Positions 44,104-53,925 of a stretch of 64,000 nt of DNA are shown here, one piece after another (the first letter of the stretch is position 1; each line of letters starts with the position of its first letter). The translations under genes were made by a program, and so were the position numbers. This DNA is from Paenibacillus oleatilyticus (lineage in GTDB: Bacteria > Bacillota > Bacilli > Paenibacillales > NBRC-103111), in assembly GCF_018998565.1 (NCBI RefSeq), contig NZ_JAHNZO010000036.1:16507-80506 (forward strand), written 5' to 3'. The notes beneath the pieces were generated by a model. That model was not told where the DNA came from. It saw nothing but the letters and a program-made list of their open reading frames with translations, and searched no databases.

Positions 44104-45060
44104 ATGTTTCATCATGTGACCGTACTTAAGCAGGAAGCAGTGGAAGGATTACATATACAACCGGACGGCGTCTATGTCGATTGTACGCTTGGCGGAGCGG
44201 GGCACAGCTTCGAGATCGCCTCGCGGCTCGGGCCGGAGGGATTGCTTATCGCCTTCGATCAAGACGACGCGGCACTTGCCAATGCCAGGGAGCGGCTCGC
44301 TCCGGTTATGGACCGGGTGAAGCTGGTCCGCAGCAACTTTCGCTATTTGGAGCGCGAGCTTGCCCAAGTGCCGCGCGCTTTGAAAGACGGCCGTCCGCAG
44401 GTGGACGGGATTTTGTTTGATTTGGGTGTATCGTCCCCGCAGCTCGACGAGGCTGACCGCGGCTTCAGCTATAATCATGACGCCGAGTTGGACATGCGGA
44501 TGGATCGGACGGCTCCGCTGACGGCGAGAGACATCGTCAACGAATGGCCGGAGCAGGAGATTGCGCAAATTTTATTCGAGTACGGGGAAGAAAAGTTCTC
44601 GCGTCGTATCGCAGCGACCATAGCCGCCGCTCGCGCCAAGGCTCCGATCGAAACGACGGGGCAGCTTGTCGATTTGATCAAGGAATCGATTCCTGCCGCG
44701 GCGAGGCGTACCGGACCGCATCCGGCCAAGCGCAGCTTTCAGGCGCTGCGGATCGCCGTAAACGACGAGCTCGGCGCCTTCGAGGACGCGCTGGAGCAGT
44801 CCATCCGTTGTCTGGCCCCGGGAGGCCGGGCTGCGGTCATTACCTTTCATTCGCTCGAAGACCGGATATGTAAGCAAACGTTTGCCAAATATGTGGCCAA
44901 ATGCACGTGCCCGCCCGACTTTCCGATGTGCGTATGCGGATCTGCCGGAATCGTTAAGCTGGTGAACCGCAAGCCGATCGAAGCCGGAGCGGAAGAGCTC
45001 GAAGCGAATCCGCGCGCCCGTTCGGCCAAGCTGAGAATCGCGGAAAAACTGACGAACTGA
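44104..45060 (+). CDS. rsmH: 16S rRNA (cytosine(1402)-N4)-methyltransferase RsmH
   Basis: Methylates C1402 in the ribosomal P site. Motifs: HHVTVLKQEAVEGL at the N-terminus, DCTLGGAGHS (SAM loop), FDLGVSSPQLDEADRGFSY and RTGPHPAKRSFQALRIAVN in the C-terminal half, and VITFHSLEDRICKQ. The length is 318. Standard position between mraZ and ftsL. Confidence 0.96.
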   Translation: MFHHVTVLKQEAVEGLHIQPDGVYVDCTLGGAGHSFEIASRLGPEGLLIAFDQDDAALANARERLAPVMDRVKLVRSNFRYLERELAQVPRALKDGRPQVDGILFDLGVSSPQLDEADRGFSYNHDAELDMRMDRTAPLTARDIVNEWPEQEIAQILFEYGEEKFSRRIAATIAAARAKAPIETTGQLVDLIKESIPAAARRTGPHPAKRSFQALRIAVNDELGAFEDALEQSIRCLAPGGRAAVITFHSLEDRICKQTFAKYVAKCTCPPDFPMCVCGSAGIVKLVNRKPIEAGAEELEANPRARSAKLRIAEKLTN

Positions 45061-45073
45061 GGGGGAAAGCATC

Positions 45074-45499
45074 TTGCCGGCTTATATTCAAGGGAATTTA
45101 GCAGTCGAACAGCGGACCGAGAACAAAGTCAAAGTCAAGGAAACGAAAAAGATCGTATACCGGAACAAAACGTTGCCGGTACAAGAAAAGCTGCTCTATT
45201 TGTTTACGGTTGCCGTCTGCGTCGTCGTTGCGGGTGTCATCATTTGGCGTTATGCGCAAATTTACGAGATGAGCTCCAGCATTCAAACCATTGAAAAGAA
45301 AATTGCTAACCTGGAAGCGGAGAACAGCATTCTTAAGCAAAAGGTCGACGCGCTCTCCGACCATCAGCGTCTTGAGGAAGAAGCCCGCAGCCGCGGCTAC
45401 AGCGTAGCCGATCCGAATCAAACGAAGCCGCAGGGAGGGAAGACTTCGGGGACCTCGGGGCAAAGCGTCGCTTCCAAAAAAACAAAGGATCAACCCTGA
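45074..45499 (+). CDS. ftsL: Cell division protein FtsL
   Basis: Bitopic septal protein that pairs with DivIC and DivIB and activates FtsW-PBP2B. A basic cytoplasmic N-terminus (about 1-40) is followed by one membrane helix (LYLFTVAVCVVVAGVIIW) and an extracellular leucine-zipper-like coiled coil (SSIQTIEKKIANLEAENSIL). It has a polar tail. The TTG start follows GAGGGGG. Its length of 141 is slightly longer than the B. subtilis protein. Confidence 0.9.
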   Translation: MPAYIQGNLAVEQRTENKVKVKETKKIVYRNKTLPVQEKLLYLFTVAVCVVVAGVIIWRYAQIYEMSSSIQTIEKKIANLEAENSILKQKVDALSDHQRLEEEARSRGYSVADPNQTKPQGGKTSGTSGQSVASKKTKDQP

Positions 45500-45528
45500 T
45501 CCGTCCGTTGGAATAGGGAGGATATACG

Positions 45529-47922
45529 ATGACAAAAAAGGTAAAATTGCGTTCGTTAATCATCGGAGGGGGGTTCACCCTCCTTTTTGTTGTTCTGATA
45601 ACCCGTGTTTATTGGGTGCAAGTCGTGGAAGGCGCCAAATATGTCGCAGAGGTTAAAGAAAATCAGTGGTCAAAAGAAAAGATCATTCAGCCGGTCCGCG
45701 GCAGTATTTTGGACCGGAACGGCAAGGTGCTTGCGGAAGATTCCCCGGCGTTCACGCTGGCTCTGGTTCCCCAGACGATTAAAGATAACAACAATCAGGA
45801 AGAAGTTGTAAAAGGCCTGGCGGCGATTCTGGCGACTTCCGGCGACCCGACCGGCGTCACGGCGCTGGAAGACAAAATACGCAAGCGTTTTGAAGCCAAG
45901 CGGGAATGGACGCCTACGGACCAGATCGAAATTCGCAACGAAGGCTGGAAGATCGACTCGGAGAAGGCCGACAAAATCAATCAACTCGTTAAAGATCTGC
46001 AGGCCAAGCTGCCAAAAAAGAACACGCCGATCGGTATTGTACTTTTGCCTGAGATTAAGCGGTTTTACCCGGCTGGCCAGCTTGCTGCCCATCTGATCGG
46101 CTATAGTAACAAGGAAGGCAAGTCGGTGATGGGGATCGAAGCGCAGCTCGACAACTATTTGAAAGGCGTTCCGGGCTTTCTGAATTACGAGAAGGACCGC
46201 TATGGCGTGGAGCTGACGGGTTCAAAGAGCCGGTATCAGCCTGCGGTGAACGGCAGCAACGTACAGCTGACCATCGATAAAAACATTCAATTTTACATCG
46301 AGAACGCACTTCAGAAGACATACGACAAGTGGCATCCGAAAAGCCTCACCGCGATCGCGGTCGATCCGAAGACGATGGAAATTCTTGGAATTGCGAACAT
46401 GCCGACGTTCAACCCGAACAAATACGGCGAAACGAAAAATCAATCGGACTTCATCAATCATGCCGTCGCCTCGCAATATGAACCGGGCTCGACGTTCAAG
46501 ATTGTTACCCTGGCGGCAGCGGTAGAGGAAGGCGTGTTTTTTCCGGAAGACAAATATCAGTCTGGTAAAATCATCGTAGCGGACCGCGAGCTGCACGACC
46601 ACAACAGCGTCGGTTGGGGCAGAATTTCGTACCTCGAGGGTCTGAAACGTTCAAGTAACGTAGCGTTTGTGAAGCTTGGTCTCGAGAAGCTTGGGCCGGA
46701 CAAGCTTCGGCAGTATATCGATAATTTCGGATTCGGCTCCAAGACGGGCGTCGATATCCCCGGAGAAGTTGCGGGCCGGGTCAAAATGCAGTATGCGCCG
46801 GAGTACGCGACGGCGACCTACGGTCAAGGGTTAACGACTACCATGATCCAGCAAACGGCGGCTTACGCTGCGATTGCGAACGGCGGCAAGCTGATGTGGC
46901 CCCACGTCATCAAGCAGATCACGAACCCGGACACGGGCGAAGTCATCGAGAAGTATGACCCCAAGGTTATCCGCGAGGTCGTAACGCCGGAGACGGCGAA
47001 ACAGGTTGGCGAATATTTAGAGCAGGTCGTGTCGGACCAGGAGAAAGGAACGGGTCGCAAGGCATATATCGAGGGCTACCGGGTAGCAGGCAAGACCGGT
47101 ACCGCAAACTTCGTGCTGCCGGGTCAAGTTAATTATGCTGTTGGACGATGGATGGTTTCCTTCATCGGCTATGCGCCTCTGGAGGACCCGCAAATCTTGG
47201 TAGCCATTATGGCGGACGATCCCGATCTCGGCGGCAATTATCATTTGGGGAGCGATGTAACCGCCCCGGCATTTAAAGAAATCGTATCGCAAACGCTGCG
47301 GTATATGGGCATTGCGCCGAGCACCACCGTGCAGCAAACCTCTCAGCCGACGGAAAAAGCGCCGCAGGGCAAGATGCCGGATCTGACCGATCAGTCGTTG
47401 GACGAAGCCAAATCGGCGATGAACAAGTTCGGTATTTCCGTCGAGCCGATCGGTCAAGGCCCGAAGGTTATCGCCCAATCTCCGCTGCCAGGTACCGAAA
47501 TCGGCGGGGCACAGCGAATGTATGTACTGATGCAGGAGGGCGAGGATCTTCCGGTGCCTAACTTGTCCGGGAAATCGCTTCGCGATGCCTTGGAGGTATG
47601 CTCCTTCCTCAAGGTGCGCTGCCAGTCGACCGGCGAAGGGTATGTGTCGGATCAGGCGCTGGAAGGCTCCGGCGAGTCGCGGGTGCTCACTTTGCAGCTG
47701 AAATCGTATAAGGAACTGCAGGAAACTGCGGTAGCCGGCAAGACGGACAAATCCGATAAGTCGGATAAATCCGGCAAATCCGATAAAACGGCGAAGGCGG
47801 ATTCGTCCTCGGCCAAGACAACGGGCGACAGCGGTAAATCGGGTACAAGCAAGAAAAATACCGACCCTGTCAAGCAAACCTCTGACGGCGGGTCCAAAAA
47901 AACGGCATCGGCACAGCCATAG
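45529..47922 (+). CDS. pbpB: Division-specific penicillin-binding protein PBP2B
   Basis: Class B PBP (transpeptidase) of the septum. An N-terminal membrane helix is followed by the PBP dimer domain and the transpeptidase, with the active serine in EPGSTFKIVT (about 321), SSN (about 374) and KTGTANF (about 521). Two PASTA domains lie at about 615-670 and 673-730. The last 60 residues are an unusual Lys/Ser/Asp-rich tail with repeats of the type DKSDKSGKSDK. At 797 residues it is longer than B. subtilis PBP2B (about 715). Confidence 0.94.
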   Translation: MTKKVKLRSLIIGGGFTLLFVVLITRVYWVQVVEGAKYVAEVKENQWSKEKIIQPVRGSILDRNGKVLAEDSPAFTLALVPQTIKDNNNQEEVVKGLAAILATSGDPTGVTALEDKIRKRFEAKREWTPTDQIEIRNEGWKIDSEKADKINQLVKDLQAKLPKKNTPIGIVLLPEIKRFYPAGQLAAHLIGYSNKEGKSVMGIEAQLDNYLKGVPGFLNYEKDRYGVELTGSKSRYQPAVNGSNVQLTIDKNIQFYIENALQKTYDKWHPKSLTAIAVDPKTMEILGIANMPTFNPNKYGETKNQSDFINHAVASQYEPGSTFKIVTLAAAVEEGVFFPEDKYQSGKIIVADRELHDHNSVGWGRISYLEGLKRSSNVAFVKLGLEKLGPDKLRQYIDNFGFGSKTGVDIPGEVAGRVKMQYAPEYATATYGQGLTTTMIQQTAAYAAIANGGKLMWPHVIKQITNPDTGEVIEKYDPKVIREVVTPETAKQVGEYLEQVVSDQEKGTGRKAYIEGYRVAGKTGTANFVLPGQVNYAVGRWMVSFIGYAPLEDPQILVAIMADDPDLGGNYHLGSDVTAPAFKEIVSQTLRYMGIAPSTTVQQTSQPTEKAPQGKMPDLTDQSLDEAKSAMNKFGISVEPIGQGPKVIAQSPLPGTEIGGAQRMYVLMQEGEDLPVPNLSGKSLRDALEVCSFLKVRCQSTGEGYVSDQALEGSGESRVLTLQLKSYKELQETAVAGKTDKSDKSDKSGKSDKTAKADSSSAKTTGDSGKSGTSKKNTDPVKQTSDGGSKKTASAQP

Positions 47923-47997
47923 CTTGTTCTAACCCCTGGTTGTCCTGAATAGGGATGATATGAAACGATTCTCTTTCAGGAAGGGGAGGGAGCGGGC

Positions 47998-49947
47998 ATG
48001 AGGGCATCGAACGTAACGGTTCGCCGAAGGTTGTTCGCCGCGCTGATTGTCGGAACGGCGATTTTTCTGGCCTTGGTGGTGCGGCTTGCATACGTGCAAA
48101 TCTGGCTCGGGCCGGAGCTATCGGATAAGGCGGAAGATTCGTGGCGCCGCGACATTCCCGTCACGGCCAAGCGGGGGGAGATCCTGGACCGGAACGGGGC
48201 GCAGCTCGCTTACAACATAAGTTCGCCTACGGTGATGGCCATTCCGGCGCAAATTCAAGATCCACAGGCAACGGCGGCCAAGCTGGCGGCGGCGCTGGAC
48301 ACAAGTCAGGAGAGGATTTATAAGCAACTGACGACGAGAGCGTCCAGCGCCTATATCAAGCCGGCCGGCCGCAAAATCACGCAGGAAAAAGCCCGGGAAA
48401 TCCGCGATATGAAGCTTCCCGGCATCGTCGTGACCGAGGATAACAAGAGATATTATCCGTTCGGGAGTCTGGCTGCGCATGTGCTCGGCTTTACCGGGAT
48501 TGATAATCAAGGATTGACGGGCATAGAATTGAAGTATAACCGGACATTGACGGGAATAGGCGGCAGCATCTCGTATTTGGCCGACGCTGCGGGCAAGTCG
48601 ATGCCCGGATCGACCGACGAGTACAAAAAGCCGCTCGACGGCCTGAACCTTCAACTGACGATCGACAGCAACATTCAAGCGATTATGGAACGCGAGCTGG
48701 ATCAGGCGATGCTCAAATATCAGCCGAATCATGTCATCGCGATTGCTATGGACCCGAATAACGGAGAGATTTTGGCGATGGGGTCGAGGCCGGGCTACGA
48801 ACCGGGTAACTATAAAGCGTATCCGGTGGAGAACTACAACCGGAATTTGCCGATTTGGATGACTTACGAACCGGGCTCCACCTTCAAGATTATTACGCTT
48901 GCAGCAGCACTAGAGGAGAAAAAGGTTAACTTGACGGAAGGGTTTTTCGATCCGGGTGCGATTGAGGTGGCGGGCGCCCGGCTGCGATGCTGGAAGCGAG
49001 GCGGGCATGGCAGCGAAACGTTTCTGCAGGTGGTGGAAAATTCCTGCAACCCGGGCTTCGTGGTGATGGGTCAAAGACTTGGCAAAGAGAAGCTTTTCGA
49101 GTATATTTATAACTTCGGGTTCGGTAAAAAAACGGGGATCGATCTCGGCGGTGAAGAGAACGGAATTATGTTTAAGCCGTCGCGGGTCGGTCCGGTCGAG
49201 CTGGCCACCACTTCGTTCGGGCAAGGGGTCTCCGTCACGCCGATTCAGCAAATTACGGCCGTATCCGCAGCCGTGAACGGCGGCAAGCTGTTCAAGCCGC
49301 ATGTGGCGAAGGCTTGGTATAACCCGGATAACGGAGCGCTGGTAGAGGAAATGAAGCCGGAGCTTGTGCGCCAGGTGATTTCCGAGGCGACCTCCAAGCA
49401 GGTACGGGAGACGCTGGAGAGCGTTGTGGCGAACGGAACCGGGCGCAATGCGTTCATCGACGGCTACCGGGTAGGAGGAAAGACCGGAACGGCGCAAAAG
49501 GTCGTCAACGGGCGTTATTCTGCGAGCGAGCACATCGTCTCCTTTATCGGATTTGCTCCGGCTGACGATCCGAAAGTCGTCGTGTACGCCGCGGTCGACA
49601 ATCCCCAGGGCATCCAGTTCGGCGGATTGGTCGCCGCTCCGCTCGTCAAGGGAATTATGGAGGACACGCTTCGTTATATGAAGGTTCCGCCGCGTAAAGA
49701 TCAGATGGACCGGAAATACGTGTACGGCGACACGAAAATCGTGGAAGTGCCGAATCTGGTAGGCATGAGCATCACGGATATTTACGAAACCATGAATATG
49801 AATTTTCAACTGGCCAAGTCAGGCACAGGCGGCACCGTGATCAGCCAGGTTCCGAAAGCCGGGACCCGGGTGGAGCAAGGCTCGACGATCCGGATTTACT
49901 TGTCCGATGCGAGCCCGCCGGAAAGCGGCAAACCGCAGGCGCAGTGA
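47998..49947 (+). CDS. spoVD: Sporulation-specific penicillin-binding protein SpoVD
   Basis: Class B PBP needed for spore cortex synthesis, paired with SpoVE. N-terminal membrane helix, dimerisation domain, transpeptidase with EPGSTFKIIT (Ser about 293), ENSCNPGF (SxN-type) and GGKTGTAQK (about 494), then one PASTA domain (about 585-640). The length of 649 matches SpoVD. It is next to pbpB, a duplication typical of endospore formers. AAGGGGAGGG precedes the ATG. Confidence 0.93.
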   Translation: MRASNVTVRRRLFAALIVGTAIFLALVVRLAYVQIWLGPELSDKAEDSWRRDIPVTAKRGEILDRNGAQLAYNISSPTVMAIPAQIQDPQATAAKLAAALDTSQERIYKQLTTRASSAYIKPAGRKITQEKAREIRDMKLPGIVVTEDNKRYYPFGSLAAHVLGFTGIDNQGLTGIELKYNRTLTGIGGSISYLADAAGKSMPGSTDEYKKPLDGLNLQLTIDSNIQAIMERELDQAMLKYQPNHVIAIAMDPNNGEILAMGSRPGYEPGNYKAYPVENYNRNLPIWMTYEPGSTFKIITLAAALEEKKVNLTEGFFDPGAIEVAGARLRCWKRGGHGSETFLQVVENSCNPGFVVMGQRLGKEKLFEYIYNFGFGKKTGIDLGGEENGIMFKPSRVGPVELATTSFGQGVSVTPIQQITAVSAAVNGGKLFKPHVAKAWYNPDNGALVEEMKPELVRQVISEATSKQVRETLESVVANGTGRNAFIDGYRVGGKTGTAQKVVNGRYSASEHIVSFIGFAPADDPKVVVYAAVDNPQGIQFGGLVAAPLVKGIMEDTLRYMKVPPRKDQMDRKYVYGDTKIVEVPNLVGMSITDIYETMNMNFQLAKSGTGGTVISQVPKAGTRVEQGSTIRIYLSDASPPESGKPQAQ

Positions 49948-50056
49948 AGGCTGACGCATAGATGAGAGTACGGTAACATTTGGGGAAATGGGCTTTTCAG
50001 CACGCATTTTTTTGTCCATAATGATACCATGTGCAAAAAACGGAGGGGGACACAAC

Positions 50057-51550
50057 ATGCAACTGAAGGAGCTGGCAGCCCAGCTTGCCGTCAGCCGTTT
50101 GATCGGTGACGGCGATACCCATATTCACGGTCTCGCGGCCGATTCCCGCAAGGTCCGGCCCGGAGATTTGTTTTTCTGCGTGCCCGGCCTGAAGACGGAC
50201 GGTCACGATTATGCCGGGCAGGCGATTGCGCAGGGAGCTGCCGCTTTGGTTGCGGAACGGGAGATTGAAGCGGACGTCCCCGTACTGCTGGTGAAACAGG
50301 TGCGTTACGCCATGGCGGCATTAGCTTGCCACTTCTATGGATACCCGAGCCGGGAGCTGAAGCTTATCGGCGTGACGGGAACGAACGGCAAAACGACGAC
50401 GACGTATTTATTGGAAAAAATATTATCGGACCAAGGTTTTCAAACCGGATTAATGGGGAATATCCATGTGAAAATCGGTGCTGTCCGTCATCCGAACGAA
50501 AAGAACAATACGCAAGAGGCGATTGAGCTTCAGCGTATTTTACGCGATATGGCCGATGCGGGAACCGACTATTGCATCATGGAAGTTTCTTCGCACGGCC
50601 TTGATATGGGCCGGGTGAACGGCTGCCGGTTCCGCACCGGCTTATTTACGAATTTAACGCAGGATCATCTGGACTATCACCAAACGATGGAGCGGTACAG
50701 GGAAGCCAAGGGACTGTTGTTCTCCAGGCTCGGCAACGAGTTCGCGCCGGCAGCCGATCAGCGGCAATATGCGGTGCTGAACGGAGACGATCCGGCCTCC
50801 GATTACTTCGCCAAGCATACGACGGCGCAAACGATCGTATACGGCATAGACAATCCGGCTGCCGACGTGCGGGCGGAGAACATAGAAATAACCGCCAAGG
50901 GCACCAAGTTCCGCTGCGTCACCTACCGCGGAACGGCCGAGGTGAAGATGCGGCTGGTCGGCCGGTTCAACGTCTACAACGTGCTCGGCGCCATTGCCGC
51001 AGCGCTGGCGGAAGGGATAGAGCTGGAGCAGATTATCGCCAGCCTCGGAAGCATGACTTCTGTCGAAGGTCGGATGGAGATTGTGGATGCGGGGCAAGAG
51101 TCTCTTGTGCTGGTCGATTATGCCCATACGCCGGACGGCTTGGAAAATGCGCTCTCGACGATCCGGCAATTTGCGGAAGGCCAAGTTTATTGCGTGTTCG
51201 GCTGCGGCGGTGACCGCGACCGCGCCAAACGTCCGCTGATGGGAGGCGTAGCCGCCAAATACAGCGACTACGTCTTCGTCACTTCCGACAATCCGCGCAC
51301 CGAAAATCCGGAAAGTATTCTACGGGATATCGAGCCGGGGCTTGTCGAAGCCGGCTGGGACAAAGAGCGTTACGAGCTGATCGCCGACCGCAGACAGGCC
51401 ATTCAAAAAGCGATTGCCCGGGCAACCTCTAAGGATGTAGTATTGATTGCGGGAAAAGGGCACGAAACGTATCAAGACATCCAAGGCGTCAAGCATCCGT
51501 TTGACGACCGGCTGGTAGCGGAAAACGCGATAAGGGGACGGTTGCAGTGA
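50057..51550 (+). CDS. murE: UDP-MurNAc-L-Ala-D-Glu:meso-diaminopimelate ligase MurE
   Basis: Adds the third residue of the stem peptide. ATP loop GVTGTNGKTTTTYL near 105; the DNPRTENP motif near 411 indicates meso-diaminopimelate rather than lysine. The ATG at 50057 follows GGAGGGGG; the frame is open upstream to 49988 but has no ribosome site there. The length is 497. It overlaps murF by four bases. Confidence 0.96.
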   Translation: MQLKELAAQLAVSRLIGDGDTHIHGLAADSRKVRPGDLFFCVPGLKTDGHDYAGQAIAQGAAALVAEREIEADVPVLLVKQVRYAMAALACHFYGYPSRELKLIGVTGTNGKTTTTYLLEKILSDQGFQTGLMGNIHVKIGAVRHPNEKNNTQEAIELQRILRDMADAGTDYCIMEVSSHGLDMGRVNGCRFRTGLFTNLTQDHLDYHQTMERYREAKGLLFSRLGNEFAPAADQRQYAVLNGDDPASDYFAKHTTAQTIVYGIDNPAADVRAENIEITAKGTKFRCVTYRGTAEVKMRLVGRFNVYNVLGAIAAALAEGIELEQIIASLGSMTSVEGRMEIVDAGQESLVLVDYAHTPDGLENALSTIRQFAEGQVYCVFGCGGDRDRAKRPLMGGVAAKYSDYVFVTSDNPRTENPESILRDIEPGLVEAGWDKERYELIADRRQAIQKAIARATSKDVVLIAGKGHETYQDIQGVKHPFDDRLVAENAIRGRLQ

Positions 51551-52956
51551 TCAGACGTACGTTGGCCGAGATTGCCGTCATGGCCGGAGGAGCCTTGGCG
51601 CAAGGAACGCCCGGCGATGCCGTGATTCGCGGCGTTTCGAAGGATACGCGCACTCTTGCGGAGGGCAGCTTGTATGTGCCGCTGATCGGGGAGTCGTTTG
51701 ACGGCCACGAGTTTGCCGAGGCCGCTTTCGAACGGGGGGCTGCCGCAGCGCTGTGGCAGACGGACCGTCACAACCCGCCGCAAGGCAAGCCGTTGATTCT
51801 CGTGGACGATACGCTGTCGGCGCTGCAACGTCTGGCCCAAGCCTATCGCCGTCTGCTGAAGGTACGCGTTGTCGGCATCACCGGCAGCAACGGCAAAACG
51901 ACGACAAAGGATATGACGGGGGCCGTGCTGGCCACGGCATTCCGTGTGCATAAAACGGCAGGGAACTATAACAATCACATCGGTCTTCCGCTCACCTTGC
52001 TGGAGCTGGATGAGGATACCGAGATCGCCGTCCTTGAGATGGGCATGAGCGGGCGCGGCGAGATTGAGCTGCTGTCCCAGCTCGCCGAGCCGGAGCTTGC
52101 CGTCATCACGAATATCGGAGATGCGCATCTGCTGCAGCTCGGCTCACGCACCGAAATCGCCCGAGCCAAAACGGAAATTTTGGCAGGACTCCTGCCTGGC
52201 GGCACACTGATCTATCACGGGGATGAGCCTCTGATAGAGGAGGTTCTGCCGGAGTTGGCCCGGACCGGACGAATGAAGGCGGACGGCTATGCCAAGGTCC
52301 GCTTCGGAGCGGGCGCGACCAACGATTTGTACCCTCTGGAAATGAAGCTTGAGGCAAAAGGAACGCACTTTGTCGTTAACACCGATCCGGAAGTTCCTTT
52401 CTATATTCCGCTGCTCGGGGGACATAACGTGGTCAACGCACTCGCGGCGATCGCCGTCGGGAAGTATTTCGGGCTGGATGCGGCGCGGATGGCCGAAGGC
52501 TTGCAATCGCTGGTCGTTACCGGAATGCGGATCGAAGTGTCGCAGGCGCCTTCCGGCTTGACTGTGTGGAATGACGCCTACAACGCTTCTCCGACTTCGA
52601 TGAGGGCCGCGCTCTCGCTTCTGCACGAGGCGACGGGCTATAGCCGCAAATTCGCGGTGCTCGGCGATATGCTCGAACTCGGTCCCGAAGAGGCGGAATT
52701 TCACCGGGATATCGGCCGTTTCGTCGATCTCGACGCGGTTGAGGCGATATATCTTTACGGCCCGCTTGCCCGGCATATCGCCGAGGGAGCGAGGGAGCGG
52801 TTTCCGGCGGAGCGCGTCCGGCATTTTGAAGATAAAGAGGACCTGGCCCGTGCGCTCGGTCAGGCTGCCGCAGCGCGCGACGTCGTGCTGATCAAAGGCT
52901 CGCGCGGTATGCGGATGGAGCAGGTGGCATCGTTTTTAATGCAATTGGGGGGATAG
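51547..52956 (+). CDS. murF: UDP-MurNAc-tripeptide:D-Ala-D-Ala ligase MurF
   Basis: Completes the UDP-MurNAc-pentapeptide. ATP loop GITGSNGKTTTKD near 112; other Mur-ligase motifs are LEMGMSGRGEIELL near 158 and NDAYNASPTSMRAAL near 343. The length is 469. The GTG start overlaps the murE stop. In B. subtilis murF is outside this cluster, so this arrangement is the ancestral, more complete one. Confidence 0.95.
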   Translation: MIRRTLAEIAVMAGGALAQGTPGDAVIRGVSKDTRTLAEGSLYVPLIGESFDGHEFAEAAFERGAAAALWQTDRHNPPQGKPLILVDDTLSALQRLAQAYRRLLKVRVVGITGSNGKTTTKDMTGAVLATAFRVHKTAGNYNNHIGLPLTLLELDEDTEIAVLEMGMSGRGEIELLSQLAEPELAVITNIGDAHLLQLGSRTEIARAKTEILAGLLPGGTLIYHGDEPLIEEVLPELARTGRMKADGYAKVRFGAGATNDLYPLEMKLEAKGTHFVVNTDPEVPFYIPLLGGHNVVNALAAIAVGKYFGLDAARMAEGLQSLVVTGMRIEVSQAPSGLTVWNDAYNASPTSMRAALSLLHEATGYSRKFAVLGDMLELGPEEAEFHRDIGRFVDLDAVEAIYLYGPLARHIAEGARERFPAERVRHFEDKEDLARALGQAAAARDVVLIKGSRGMRMEQVASFLMQLGG

Positions 52957-52960
52957 TCCG

Positions 52961-53923
52961 GTGGATTTTCAAATTGTCATGATCACGCTCGGCGTGGCCT
53001 TTTTGCTTGCGGTCATTATGGGACCTTTATTCATTCCGCTTCTTCGCAGACTTAAGTTCGGGCAGCAGATTCGTACCGAAGGGCCGCAAGCGCATCTGAA
53101 GAAAGCGGGCACGCCGACGATGGGCGGGATCATCATCATGCTGGCGCTGGCGCTCGCCGTGCTGCGTTTCGGAGAAAAAAACATCGAGACGCTCATTCTC
53201 ATTATCGCATCGCTTGGATATGGCTTTATCGGATTTTTGGATGATTATATTAAAATTTTGTTCAAGCGCTCGCTCGGCTTGACGGCCAGACAAAAGCTGT
53301 TCGGGCAGCTCGCCGTCTCGATCATCGTATGTATCCTGCTGGTGCAGACCGGACATAACACGGACATCCGGATCCCTTATATCGGTTTTTCGTTTGATAT
53401 CGGCTGGTTGTACTTCCCGTTCGTGGCTTTCCTGATGCTGGGTACGTCCAATGCGGTGAACTTTACGGACGGTCTGGACGGCTTGCTGGCCGGAACCAGC
53501 GCGATCGCGTTCGGCGCTTATGCGATCATTGCTTTGAATAACTCGCAGCCGAATCTCGCGATCTTCTGTGCCGCGATGGTCGGCGCCGTGCTCGGATTTC
53601 TGGTATTCAACGCTCACCCCGCCAAAGTGTTCATGGGGGATACCGGCTCGCTTGGCATCGGCGGAGGATTGGCGGCCGTGGCGATTTTGACCAAAGCGGA
53701 AATTTTGCTTGCGCTGATCGGCGGCGTGTTCGTGGTCGAAATGTTATCGGTCATCATTCAAGTCGTCTCCTTCAAGACGAGGGGGAAACGGGTGTTCAAA
53801 ATGAGCCCGATTCACCATCATTTCGAATTGACAGGCTGGTCGGAGTGGCGCGTGGTCATTTCGTTCTGGACGGCGGGGCTGATTTTGGCCGGTATCGGAC
53901 TTTATATTAACGAGGTGTTGTAG
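52961..53923 (+). CDS. mraY: Phospho-MurNAc-pentapeptide transferase MraY
   Basis: Polytopic enzyme that transfers phospho-MurNAc-pentapeptide to undecaprenyl phosphate, giving lipid I. The catalytic aspartates lie in FLDDYIKI and NFTDGLDGL, and the HHHFELTGW motif is near the C-terminus; about ten helices. The length is 320. The GTG start is four bases after murF. The lipid acceptor could be supplied by the kinase at the start of the window. Confidence 0.96.
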   Translation: MDFQIVMITLGVAFLLAVIMGPLFIPLLRRLKFGQQIRTEGPQAHLKKAGTPTMGGIIIMLALALAVLRFGEKNIETLILIIASLGYGFIGFLDDYIKILFKRSLGLTARQKLFGQLAVSIIVCILLVQTGHNTDIRIPYIGFSFDIGWLYFPFVAFLMLGTSNAVNFTDGLDGLLAGTSAIAFGAYAIIALNNSQPNLAIFCAAMVGAVLGFLVFNAHPAKVFMGDTGSLGIGGGLAAVAILTKAEILLALIGGVFVVEMLSVIIQVVSFKTRGKRVFKMSPIHHHFELTGWSEWRVVISFWTAGLILAGIGLYINEVL

Positions 53924-53925
53924 GC

